A DNA stretch of 64,000 nt from Brachyhypopomus gauderio. Its lineage: Eukaryota; Chordata; Actinopteri; Gymnotiformes; Hypopomidae. The translations under genes were made by a program, and so were the position numbers. The stretch spans positions 1,979,716 to 2,043,715 of the forward strand of contig NC_135220.1 of NCBI RefSeq assembly GCF_052324685.1, read 5' to 3'. This document shows positions 27,439 through 39,500 of this stretch, piece after piece. Each line of letters begins with the position of its first letter. Within the stretch, counting starts at the first letter, position 1. The notes under the pieces are model-generated. The model ran no database searches. It worked only from the letters and a program-made list of their open reading frames with translations, and was not told where the DNA came from.

Positions 27439-28799
27439 ACGTATCCTTTCTCTATGTCTACGTCACCAGTGCAGATAGCTGTTGGGCTAACGTTTAAATT
27501 AACTGTAAAACTCCTTGCTTGTATTTAGCTATAAAATATTCAGCTTATGCTGTCTTAATGAAATGAGATGTTAAGGAAATACATTTCATTAAGCAACGCA
27601 AAAGAGTGTTCCAAGCTACCTTAAGAGATGATGTTATATTATTATAAACTTTCTTTTTATATTAGAAAACTGTCAGAGCCAAATGCATCCTACTGTCAAT
27701 GGACTAATTAGTTGCAACTAATTATACAAGTCTGAATAACGAGACTGTTTTCTAAGCAGATGAGGCAGGATGAGTAATCTTTAGCGAGATAATTTCTGCC
27801 TCACACTCCATATTCTGCAGGTGATTTTTAGCATGTGACAATGTGACATGCAGAAGTGACGTCTACACCAGTACTGCTTTATTTTAATCCACAGCATAAA
27901 GACACACAGCAACGGACTGCTGCAAACGTCCGCAGTGCATCATCTGTTTAACTGAGCGTCCGCCTAATCCCACACTACACCATGTCTCTAGGTAGGTTAG
28001 TGTGCTAACTAAACAACTAGTTATTGTAAGTTAGCTTTTCCTTCAAACTTGTGTCTTCAGAGGCCTGGCAGCTTGAAGGTCCTGCGTAGCATCTCAGCTT
28101 CTCCCAGGACTCTTCTAAACGAAGATCTCGGATGTTGTTCTTGGGATCTGCTACAGCTCTTCCCTCAACCATATATATTTTAATATAGATTTATATATAT
28201 TATATATAAGTATGATGCAGGACGACATGGATGTAATGGAATGCTCCCATGGCAGCTGGACCACTGAAGGAAAGAGCCTCGAAGATAATCCAGATCCTCT
28301 CAGCAGGACGCAGGATGCTGGCAGGGCCGGAACAGAGACATGGCCATGTGGCACAGATCACACGCAGGAACACCACCCAAATCCAAACGGGAAGAACTGC
28401 AGAGAGTGGTGGAGAACCATGAGGTGGAGGTTAACACCATCGGTGGTGATGGGGGCAGTAGGACCTTTGACCCCTAAGCTGGAGGAGTGGCTCAAACGGG
28501 AATTTATTGAATCAAATGAAAAGTCATTTGTCCTGGAGACACAATGACAGACATAAAAGTCTCCCCTCTGGTGTGTTGCGTAGTAACGGGGTGTTTGATC
28601 GCCCTACCTGGCTGTTCTGCTGATTAAGCCGGTTTGTTTTACTGGCCTCTGGCGTTGGCCTTTGAATTAAGAAGCTGAGACAGGGGTTTCCCTATTTATA
28701 CCCACAGTTACTGGACCACCATTAGAAAGGCCTGTGTCCCAATGGACAAGATGCATGGAGATGACAGAAAACTGTCAGCATACTGGTTGTTTGTTTGTT

Positions 28800-28985
28800 C
28801 TAGGGCAGTCGTGGCCTGGTGGTTAGGGAACTGGTCTGGTGACCGGAGGGTCATGGGTTTGCTTCCCAGACCTGAGGCCATGACTGAGATGCCCCCTTAA
28901 CCCTCAATTGCTCACTTGTATAAAAATGAGATAAAAATGTAAGTTGCTCTGGATAAGGGTGTCTGCCAAATGCCAAAAATGTAAA
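28800..28985 (+). mobile_element. tRNA-derived SINE, full length
   Basis: The 5' part has pol III promoter boxes: A-box-like TGGCCTGGTGG (28812-28822) and B-box-like GGTTTGCTTCC (28856-28866). The 3' part has the conserved fish SINE/LINE tail GTAAGTTGCTCTGGATAAGG and TCTGCCAAATGCC. Direct repeats TGTTTGTT (28792-28799 and 28986-28993) flank it as a target-site duplication. Confidence 0.85.
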
Positions 28986-31757
28986 TGTTTGTTAGACAGC
29001 AGGGAGGGGCCAGGTGCCCCTTGTAATCAACAGTGCTCAAGACCCTTAGAAAGGAAAAGACAACAAACAATGTAAACAACCAATGAAGATTCTGAATTCA
29101 TAAATGTTTCTCACATAGCTCTGAGGTTAATTCCTCCCCCCCCCCAAAAAAAAAAAAAGGTGAATGCAGTACCAATTGGAGGCGCGGGAGAAGGAGGTCA
29201 AAAGACCACAGTTGCGCACGGCTCCCATGTCGCTGCCCATGTGGCCTGCGTGGAGAAAGCAGCACAAGCCGATAAGACTCCTAATTCTCCATCCGTTGGA
29301 GCGGCCGTGGATTCAGAGCTCCAGGGTCTGACTGGGGATGATGATTTAGAGGAGGGTGTAAGAAGGGATGTACGTCAGCGCTGGGTCACACTGAGGCGCG
29401 CCTGTCTTGCAGTACTGGTCCAAACTAGACAGAGTGTCCAGCGCGGCCCTGAAACCCAACTGGGAATAAAGCCGACAGCGCCGATCCTCTGTTGCAAAGC
29501 GTGCACTGGAAAAATAATGTAGGGATTATTACCACTTATAGAACAGTTCTCTTCATTCGTTCTTTGAAAGTTCATTACAAAAGTCATATGTGGGGGAAAA
29601 TGATAATTGATAGGATTCTTTGGGCCTAATGAAAACAAACAGGTAGGCTAATGTATTTTGATTCAAGGGTGATGTGATCATCATGATGATTTTCAGTGTC
29701 ACATTCACTGAAGATTGGAAAAAGTGTGTGTGTGTGTGTGTGTGGGGGGGGGGGGGGGGTGTAATCTCAATCTCAGTTCCCATGACAACAGGCTTGTAGC
29801 AGGGAAGAGAGAATTTGTTCCTTGGTGAAGGAATTCAGATCTAAGTATTTAGAATATAAAAAATAAAACAAAGCAGAATGCTTACATACGAATATATTTT
29901 ACTACACATAATACTACTAATAATACTACACAGAGTAGGAAAAGGCCTTACACACTATTACACAAAAATGCAGACACTAGTTCTGTTCGCCATGCCTTTC
30001 AGGTTCACTGGGGAAACTGTTGAACGTCCTCTGCTATTCAGTTGACATAAATTATTTTATTTTTATTAATTTTTTTTTAACGAATATTCTAAAACCAGCT
30101 GATCTGTTTTGGCGAGTGCTGAATTTCTGTTTCAGGAGGTCCACCAAAGCCACGCTCGGTTGTTCACTTCTGTCCTCGCAGACACTCTTGGTACCAATGT
30201 GGTTGTGATGTGCCGTCTGTGTCCGATACTACAGCTGTGAGAAGAAAAGCGTACCGTGGTAGGATAATGTTCATCCATATGAGGGTTAGACACTGGCAGA
30301 GCACCACTGTTCTGTGAGCAGAGAGCAGAAGGGAGTGTTCCCTCATCTCATTACAAAGGAAGACCTGCTCAGGGCCTGGACATGGAGCACACTGATCCAG
30401 GATCAGTCAGCCTCTTCATCGGATTGAACTGAGGATTACAGTGGAAAAGCAGCTTGGCGGAAAGTGTTTCAGAAGGGAAGAGAGCACGTCATGTCTAGGT
30501 TCTGGCTGTCTGTTTCTCCAACAAACAGCTCAGGATGAATGAATGTGTGTGTGTGTGTGTGTGTGTGTACACACAAGCGTTTTGTTGGTAGTCCTATTCC
30601 ACTACGGCTGTTTCCCCACCTGCCGTTTGACTGCCGCTGTAATGGGAGATGTCAGGAAGGTGGTGGTGTGGAGCAGTGTGTGTCCATCCCCTTCATGCCC
30701 TGCACACACACACTCGCCAACTCGAACGTCGGAGCCACATTGCGCCACGCACACCCCCAGTCACTACATAAGTGACACACACAATACTGTCACTGGCTTT
30801 GTGAGTGCCCTGTTGCCCTGTTGTTGAAGGTCAGAGCGCAGGCAAAACGTGTGTGCATGTGTGTGTATGCATCTGAGCTTTAACAGCAGATGTACCATCA
30901 CTGCTGAATGTGCCTTCCAATGAGACACGGTGTGCAGAATCACATACACAAATACACACAGGGATTTTGCCTAGAGCTCACAGCGCCTCCTGCAGGTGGA
31001 CAGGGTACACTGACTTGTTCAGATCAGACATGTTTTTTGCAGTGTCTGGCTGCATGCGAGAAAGGTTAATCCCAGCAGGAGAGATGACAAGAGTAATCGC
31101 TCCCTTATACAGGGTCAGGCTGAAGCAAAAAATACTCCACACAATAAAATTAAATAAAAGCCTAATAAGCTTTACAGTAATAATAATTATGGCAAGTGTG
31201 CGATGGCAATAACAAACTTCGCAACGTTGTAAGCAGCATGCGCAACTCTTAACGAATGTATAAATATTAATATATGACTCATTAAAAAATCTAATTTAAT
31301 GACTAAAAATCAGGTTGCATGACTTTTTTTTCTTACTTACTGTACCTTTAACTTACAGCACTTTTTAACTTTTAACTTAAAAAGTACATCTTTTGCTACA
31401 TATTCATTAAGGCTCATTAATTATTCTTCAGAAAAAAATAACAATAGCTTCATTCATGTGATTCTATGTATTAATTGGCTTAAAATGAGGACACGTGGCA
31501 GTCCAAGAACAGAAGGTGTCCAAGAACACGCTTCGTTAGACAGGGACAGAGGTGGACACCAACCACTTCAACAGGGATGCCACATCGTCTCATAGTTACG
31601 ATGTTTTTTCTTAGAGGTTTACAAGCAACAAACATAAACACAGGAAGAAAAATGATCTGGTCTGAATACAGCCAGAAATCACTATCTGTTCCATGTGTAA
31701 GAGGTATGGTACACTGTGTAACAATACTGTGCTGTAGCACTGCCATGACGTGCCAAA

Positions 31758-31759
<2 letters not shown>

Positions 31760-31834
<75 letters not shown>
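31760..31834. repeat. (GA)n microsatellite
   Basis: Pure GA run of about 37 units. Confidence 0.97.
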
Positions 31835-31837
<3 letters not shown>

Positions 31838-32499
31838 CTGGGGGGTACTGATGGTTGTGCTAGCTGGGCCCTGCACTGCGGCAGAGGCTTTGTGTGTGTG
31901 TGTGTGTGTTAATGTGTGAGAGGCAAAGTGCGTACATCTGTAGGCATGTTGCAGACGAAGACGGCTCATCAGTAATCAGAGAGCGATGCTTGCTTTTCCA
32001 CCACACACACACACATATTTGCACACATACACATCAGCAAATGTGGAAGACCAGGGCCCAGAGGGTTCTGGTCACGGTGTGTGTGCCGTCTGCTGCGTTT
32101 GTTTGAGCCGAGCAATGAGTCTACACTTTATTGTCTACTGGACAGCTTACACTCAAATATTCCCTTACTGAGGCAGAAAACCTCTAATGTCTCTGGCTCT
32201 CCTAAAACCTATTCATAATTCCTCTTGGATTACAAGTATTTTACATAAGTGACACTATCTCTTTTGTCCCTTTTGGTAAATTCCACATGTGTAACATGTT
32301 ACATCCATCATTAACCAAAAGCACTTTTTTCTGTCTGAAAAACTCCAGGGTTACAATACTAGCAAATACATCAAGAATCACTACTGGTTTTGTTTCGTTG
32401 GTCATAACAGACATTTCTTGACTTTTCTTTTTAAAATGCCTTAGTGTATATTTACTAATTGGTCACGGGGACATTTAGTTTGCTGAAAGAAACTAAATA

Positions 32500-33160
32500 C
32501 GATAAATCAAACCTGCCCATCCAATCCGTGACGCATTACCGGCGGCTGCCCTCGAGGCGCGTGCCACGGCTGAGTGAGCAGTTCCTCTCGTGCAGATGTT
32601 GGGCTAACCGGTACCGACATCCCACCATCGCGTCCATCACGTCTGGGTAGCGCACGCGCCACATGCCCAGTTAAATGTTGCAGGCCTGTGGATGCTTGAG
32701 CTCGGTATCGTTGGGTTGGCGTGTCCCTCGTGACCCCTGGAGGACAGGACACGTTTCCCACACCAAACGGCGCAGAGAACCTTAAAAAGGCGCCGCGGCT
32801 AGGTGCACCATGCGTGTTAACATGAACCGAAGTGGTTTTTGGTGCCCTGCGCTCGTCAGGTCTCGGTGTAGTGGGAGCTGAGCGGCACCACGCTGGCTGG
32901 CGGGTCGAGGGTCCCCCACCTGAGCCATATGTTGGACGGTACCGTTCAGCCGTGACCACCGCCCAACAGCTTGTGCCCCGCGCCCTTCTGACACGGAGCA
33001 TCTGGACACAGATGTGCGGGACGTGGACGAGGGAGCGTGCGGGCGACGCGGGGAGGGAGCGTAGCGTGCGGGCGACGCGGGGTGGGAGCGGGGGGGCGAG
33101 TCTGCGTGCCCAGGTCACAGCCCAGCACTGGCCCGACACCTCCGCTGCCTTCTTGCCGAC
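32500..33160. other. Unexplained GC-rich patch
   Basis: A sharp rise in GC and CpG content within AT-rich DNA, with long open frames on both strands that do not resemble any family I know. 33025-33090 repeats a GCGTGCGGGCGACGCGGGG block twice. It could be an unannotated promoter island, an old repeat or a non-coding RNA gene. Confidence 0.4.
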
Positions 33161-34844
33161 TGTTGCTGAAAACACTACAAATAACAAAATTACATGCAGA
33201 ATGGGCCTGCATATATCCTGCGGTAACACTGTGGCTTATAACGAGTTGATCCCTACTAACTCATAAAGATCTGGAGAGAATTGAAAACGTTACCGCGTTT
33301 AGGAAACAAAAAAAAAACACATTAGTTTTTATTCTTAGACGATTTAAAGCGATGAAAAGCGTGTTCTCTATTCTGTCTCTGGGCTAAATGTGCCGAGTCA
33401 TTAATTGTAGCTGCTTCATATGCGTCTCGCCGACCCTGTTCTATAGGAAATCCATTAAGACTGTCAGCAGCGATGAATGTGCACGTCGGAGAAAGAAAAT
33501 GGTCGGACAGGAATAACAGGAGCACTGGACTCTTAGATCCACCGTCACTCTCCCTAAAAGGACATGGTAAGTGGGTGGTTGTGTATCACTGCACATCACG
33601 GAATCCCCCCCAAACACACTTTATAGACCAAGACAAATCTCAGTGTCGTATGTGCCACACAAGGCAAGCTTTATTACTGGAAAGACGAAAGGAAGACAAA
33701 ATCATGTAAAAAAGAAAAAAAAAGGCATGTAAAATAAAAAAGTCTTCAGTGTCGTATTCAAATAAATAGGACTGATTTATTTTACATCACATTTGTCAGT
33801 CCACGACAAGAACAAATATTTATCTCATGATATTCTTTTTGATGTCTTACAAACATTATAAAAGAATATATGTACAACTAGATAACTGCTAGAGGACATG
33901 CTTGAAGTTTAACGGCTCAATTGCACACAAGGGCAGCATCATGGTGGAATGTCAGTAAGGAGAATACCGTCTTGTGTAAACACCTGGGTGTGGGGATCTT
34001 TTACCAACCCAAAGCTCAGGAAAACAGACCATCAAAACACAAATCTCCAGGCAGGAAATTGGTAACCCTGGCGTTTCTGCAGCTACAGTGACTGGTTCAT
34101 CAAGTTAGGGCCCTCCTTTTTCATGGTCTCTAACCTCAAAGAGGCACTCACTTTCTTTACTCAAACTGTTGCTAGGCAATGCTGTGGAATTCAGCGTGCG
34201 AACAAGGAACCAGCACTCACAAATCACCACCTGAAGCGGAAGATAACAAAATGAGATAAATATTGATTTCAGGTAAACCGAAATAAAGATAATGACAAAC
34301 AAACCTAGCAAATGGTTCAATAAAAAATGGAAAAATAGCTTTCTTTAAACAGGACCAGCCTGTTCAGTTTTATCCCAGAAGTCCTTTCCCCCCACTTTAG
34401 CCATGTTCAGCCTCCCATAACAAAGCAAGATGTACCCCCACCAAACCCGTGTCACAAGTCAATTGTTATGCGTTTTGAAACTCGGGGACCTACACACAAT
34501 TCCAGACCACTTGGGCTTCTCCTGTCCTCCTTCCTATCATCATCATCATCATCATCATCATCATCTTCTTCCCCCAGTGATACTACAACACAGCCCACAT
34601 GCCTATGAGTCTGCAGACATGTTGTTAATCGTGTGTCACACCTAAATGGTTGATCTCCTCAACCCCACACTAGCGTGGGACACAAAAGACACGTCAGGTC
34701 ACTCCTCAGCAAACCCAGCTACAAGCAGGACATAACGCAGTGTTAAGCTGGCTGGTGCTTTCACAGCAGTAATGGAGGCATGGTCTAGCACACCAACAAA
34801 GCTGTCGCATGAAGTTCATCACAAAGCAGGAATTTATATATATT

Positions 34845-34850
34845 TTTATT
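34845..34850 (-). promoter_or_regulatory. rnd1: Candidate rnd1 poly(A) signal
   Basis: AATAAA on the minus strand about 1.7 kb past the rnd1 stop. If used, the long (CA)n tract at 34937-35134 would lie in the rnd1 3' UTR as (UG)n. Confidence 0.3.
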
Positions 34851-34932
34851 GCCACTCTACATACTTCGCATCACAAGCACTTCAATCTTTATTGCTTTGT
34901 GGTTAAAAGCAGATTTTAAGATTAGCACTTTG

Positions 34933-35138
<206 letters not shown>

Positions 35139-36569
35139 CTAAATAATTTAGTGGGAATTAACCAACATTTAGATATGTACTGAGCTGGCCATCACAACTT
35201 GGATGAAGAACACAGGCAGGACGGCAAGATAACGTGTACACAGGTGAGAACTCTACTGGTGGAGGATGGAGTGCTACATCAGGATGGGTGGAGTGCTACA
35301 TCAGGATTCTGAAAAAGATGCTTATAGAACCACTCAAAATGACAGAGTTAAAATCACAGGGTGAACAAGAACTGACCTGTGTAGATCAAAAGCCTATCTA
35401 AAGCTGCATACATGATGGTTTTTAAATCCTTGCTTATTTAACAAATGCTATCAACATGATGCTACAGCCTTCTGGAGCTTCCACTCTCAAGAACTTAAAA
35501 AATAGATGAAGTCTAATTCAGCATTTTGCTAGATACTGTTGCGTCCCCAACCCTCCCGAGGCCTCCCGAGCTGACCTGGGTCAGGAGTACATGATCTTGG
35601 ATCTCCACAGCGGGCTTGAGGCCCTCATTTCACTTTCCATCAGACAGTTATTGCCTCTATAAAAATAGAAGCCATATATGCGTGTTTTTTGTTTTGCTTA
35701 TTGTTTTGTTTTTTTAACCAGAAGGCAAAGAGGATAGGAAGTTCATCTTTGGTAGCCTTTTGTATTCACTGTCCTTAAATTGATTTTCTATTATTTTACC
35801 CCATCCCTCTGTCTTTTTCAGTTATTTACAAATGTTTGCCCATCTCCGTGTTAAGCTACTAGAGAGAAAACCTAACATAGCAGGCAGGTTGTACTAGATA
35901 TTTCAGTATCCAGTCTGCACAGCAGCCGATTCCGTTAGCATTACAATACCAGTTAAACCATCATGTGTCACACAGGCTAATCGCCCCCACATTGAACATC
36001 ACTATAGCATCTGGGCCTTGCACAGCTTCCCATAGCTCCACCCACAGGAGGCGTGTCCTCTCAACCACACCCTTTAGTGCATATTCAATAAACATTTTTT
36101 GAAAATAATACTGGATTTGTCTGACACTAGTAAGCCAATAATACACTGAACAGTTTGAAAGGCATTTATGTCACGTTACTAAAGCCCATTTTAGAACACT
36201 GCTTCCGTGTCTACTAAGTTGAATCACTGTCTACCTTAAGTGTAACAATAACACAGAAGTATAATTCTCAATACAGCAAAAGAAAAAAAAAAAGGATGAT
36301 CAAACCTTGGTTGACAAAGGCAAGACAGAATACTGGGGAAAGATGGATATGCACTGTCATAGTGGTCAGGACAACGTGGGCAGCAGGGTGTCCACTTGAT
36401 CCGATGTGCGTTTCTTCGGGGGAGGGGGTGGTGAGGAAGGATTCCACAACGAAGCCTTCTGCGATGAGGATGTAGGACCCACCGCCCCTATCCCACCCCC
36501 ACCCCGGACACAAGCGCAACAGGAGGGCAGAAGCTGACGGGGTGGGTGGGATGACGGGACACCTCCCAC

Positions 36570-39500
36570 TCACATGAGCGAGCAGCTCTTGGCTTTCTCC
36601 TTCTTGAAAGTGGAAGAGAGCAGCTCGGAGCGGCTGGGCAGGTGGAGGAGACGTTTGGAGATGCGTGGAGCTGGACTGGGCTTGCCCAGGGGCTGAAGCT
36701 TGTTGATGCAGGCCAGCGCGGCTGTGCGGAACACGCTGTGGATGCTCTTCTCCGAGGTGAACGCGGAACATTCCAGATAGGTTTCGGCGCCGAGCTGCTT
36801 GGCCATAGCCGAGCCCTGAGACGGGAGCAGGAGACGGGACAAATTCACACTCCTGCACTTCAGTCCTAAGATGAGTGGAGATCTCTACTTGATCCAGAGA
36901 TTACCTGCACACCTATTCACCATTAATTAGCTAAACATGGACTCTATAAATGAGGGTCTGAAAGTTGTGTCTGAAGATTTTCTAGCACTTGAACCTAAGA
37001 ACGAATCCTAATAAGAGAAGTCAGGTGGTACCCTCCTGGGTGGGTCCAACCATCTGGTCACATCAGCCTTATCATCTACATAGCCATGAACTAAAACAAA
37101 GGCATCAGATTAGTGTACGATGAAACCCAGGTTCATCATCTTTAAGGGCGTACTCACACTAGGCTCTGTGATCCGGGCCCGGGCACGGTTGCCTGCCGAA
37201 GCACGGTTCGTTTGGCTAGTGTGAGCGCTCCAACCGTGCCCGGGCCCGGATCAGTTAACCGTGCTCGGGCCCGCTTTGAAGAGGTGGGCCAGGGCACGAT
37301 TCATGTGGACTCGGGCACGGTTCGCTTCTAGTGTGAGCGCTATCCGTGCCCGGGCCCGCTTGGTGCCTCGTGTGATTGGTTCATTTCGCTGGAACTCAAA
37401 CATGACATCAGTGATGCGACGCTCACGTTAAACAGTCATAGCGGCAAAGCGATTAGCAGACAATCGTTGTGTTAAATTATCGATAAATCTGTGCTTGCAC
37501 CGTGTTTCTGCACTCCAAAAATACAATAAAAAGAGAATCGTGAACTCCATAGTGTTGTGCGAGCGCGCTTTTTTTCCAAATAAAGCGGCGTTGTGATGAC
37601 GTAAGCGTGCTCGGGCCGGGTTGCTGAAGCCAGTGTGAGTGCAGGCCAGCGGGGGAGTGGGGAGGGGGGATAACCGGGCCCCAGCACGGAACGAGCAAAC
37701 CGTGCCTAGTGTGAGTACGCCCTAAAACGTGATCTCTAAACATAAAATGAGCACACCTACCTGCTCTTGGGTGATTGGCGTTTGTTTCTGATTGGACAGC
37801 TCCATCAATGTGCAGACGTCTGTGCGCAGGTCTGTTTTGCAGCCGATCAGTAGAATGCGGGTGTTGGGGCAGAAGTCTGTAATCTCGGTCCGCCACTACC
37901 CAGAAGGAGACAAAGGACCATACGCCTCAGTTCATCTGGACACCCACAGCGCTCAGGAATGACAAACAACAACACAAACAGTGCTGACAGTGGCATTTTT
38001 ATTCTCGAGAGCTAAAGACTTCTGCCAAGTGCTAATTAGAGGAATAAAACCTTATTACAACATGACGCGGCTGCAGTTAACCCCTCATAAGTGCTAACAT
38101 CTTTCAAAAGATATTTACAGAAGTCTTGCTGACTACAAGAAAAGAGAACCCAATAAAGGCCACTTAGGGAGATGAGGGCCTTGAGACGACCAGGTCGTAA
38201 GGCAACGGTAGGCACCTTCTTTAGCCCGCCCTCCACGGTATCCGGGCGACTGATGTCAAAACACAGGAGCACGGCGTCCGAGTCGCTGTAGCACAGAGGC
38301 CGCACGTTGTCGTAGTACGGTGACCCTGAAACGAGGCACAGAAGAAGTCACGTGACCCAGCGAAGGCTGAAAGAGGACGAAGGCCATGGGACCTGCAGGG
38401 CTAGCACGGAGCCTGCAGGAGCAGGCTGGGTGAAGCTGGTCTCTCCTGCCTCTGCTTCACATGCAGGTCTTGCACGTCCTGCCAAAGCTCCCTCCTTTGC
38501 ACCACTGGCATTTCAAAGGAGAAGAAAACAATCCGTTTCTGCTAATCTATCTCTCTCTCCTTCTCTGGAGGTCAGTTTCTTTTCCTGTGGATTATGTGGG
38601 TTCTCCCACACTCCAGCAGAATACTATAAGCAACCCACCCAGTGCCCTGTGCTAGCCTACTCCCCCTACCCCATACACAAGCAAAAAAAAAAAAAAACCT
38701 CCCCCAGTTTCCACAGCAACGGCCTTGGAATCTACCATCTGCAGATCGTCTTCCTCCACACCCTCTAGAAAGGCATCCCTCAGTGCCAATCATTAGCCAT
38801 GGAGATAAGCCCACCCACTTAAGTGGCATTCAAACATGCGCACCCACTTAAGTGGCAATCACATATACCCACCCAATTAAGTAGCAATCACATATGCCCA
38901 CCCACTTAAGTGGCAATTATTAGCCATGGAGATAGGCCCACCCACTTAAGTGCCAATCACATATGCCCTCCCACTTGTCGTAAAATGTCGCTGGATGCAA
39001 CGGCACCGGCGATGCCTCGGTGTAGAAGAACCGTCTGTTAGTCGGCACCTTGAGTGTGAAATAAGATCAAAGACAACTGCAGAGTCTCCTGAGAACTTGC
39101 CTCTAGTACAATGACAATGCAAGACTGGATATTCTGAGAGTGTGTTCACTCAGTCATTACAATAGGCAGCACAGTACGTGATCAGACTAATTTGGAGTAG
39201 AGGCATAAAATGATTAACACTCTTTAAAGATTCTAGAGCAACATCTGCTACTCTTAATTTTTGTAAAAAACCAATATTTGCAATGCAATAGTAATATGAC
39301 CAGCATTTGGTCAATGCTGCATGGAGCTGAGCTTTAACACAAGTGAAGAAATTATTACAAACCCACAATGACTACAAGACAAGTGCAAGATTACAAAATG
39401 AATATATTTGTGGATATAAACCACGACCACGTTTTTGTTCTCCGCAGTGACATATTTAAGGTGCTATCAAAAGTATATATAGGACCAGTGTGCAGGGCAG

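Larger units (their letters stand above)
22881..28799. other. Gene-poor intergenic DNA with microsatellites
   Basis: No coding exon is supported. Repeats seen: (TG)n at about 23163-23192; a short inverted repeat AATTTGCTACAT / ATGTAGCAAATT near 24143-24180; CT-rich DNA at 25087-25175; (CT)n at 26116-26178; (CA)n at about 26468-26493; and (TG)n at about 27393-27437. Confidence 0.5.
28994..34836. other. Gene-poor intergenic DNA with microsatellites
   Basis: No gene is recognised. Repeats: (TG)n then (G)n at about 29725-29759, (TG)n at about 30543-30569, (GA)n at 31760-31834 and (CAT)n at about 34537-34564. A GC-rich patch at 32500-33160 is listed separately. Confidence 0.5.

Noticed and set aside
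28212..28547. 111-codon plus-strand open frame
   Set aside because: Low-complexity hydrophilic sequence, no recognisable domain or splice context.
32507..33229. 240-codon minus-strand open frame
   Set aside because: GC-rich DNA lowers stop frequency; the protein is Arg/Pro/Ser-rich without domain or homology, and overlapping frames are open too.
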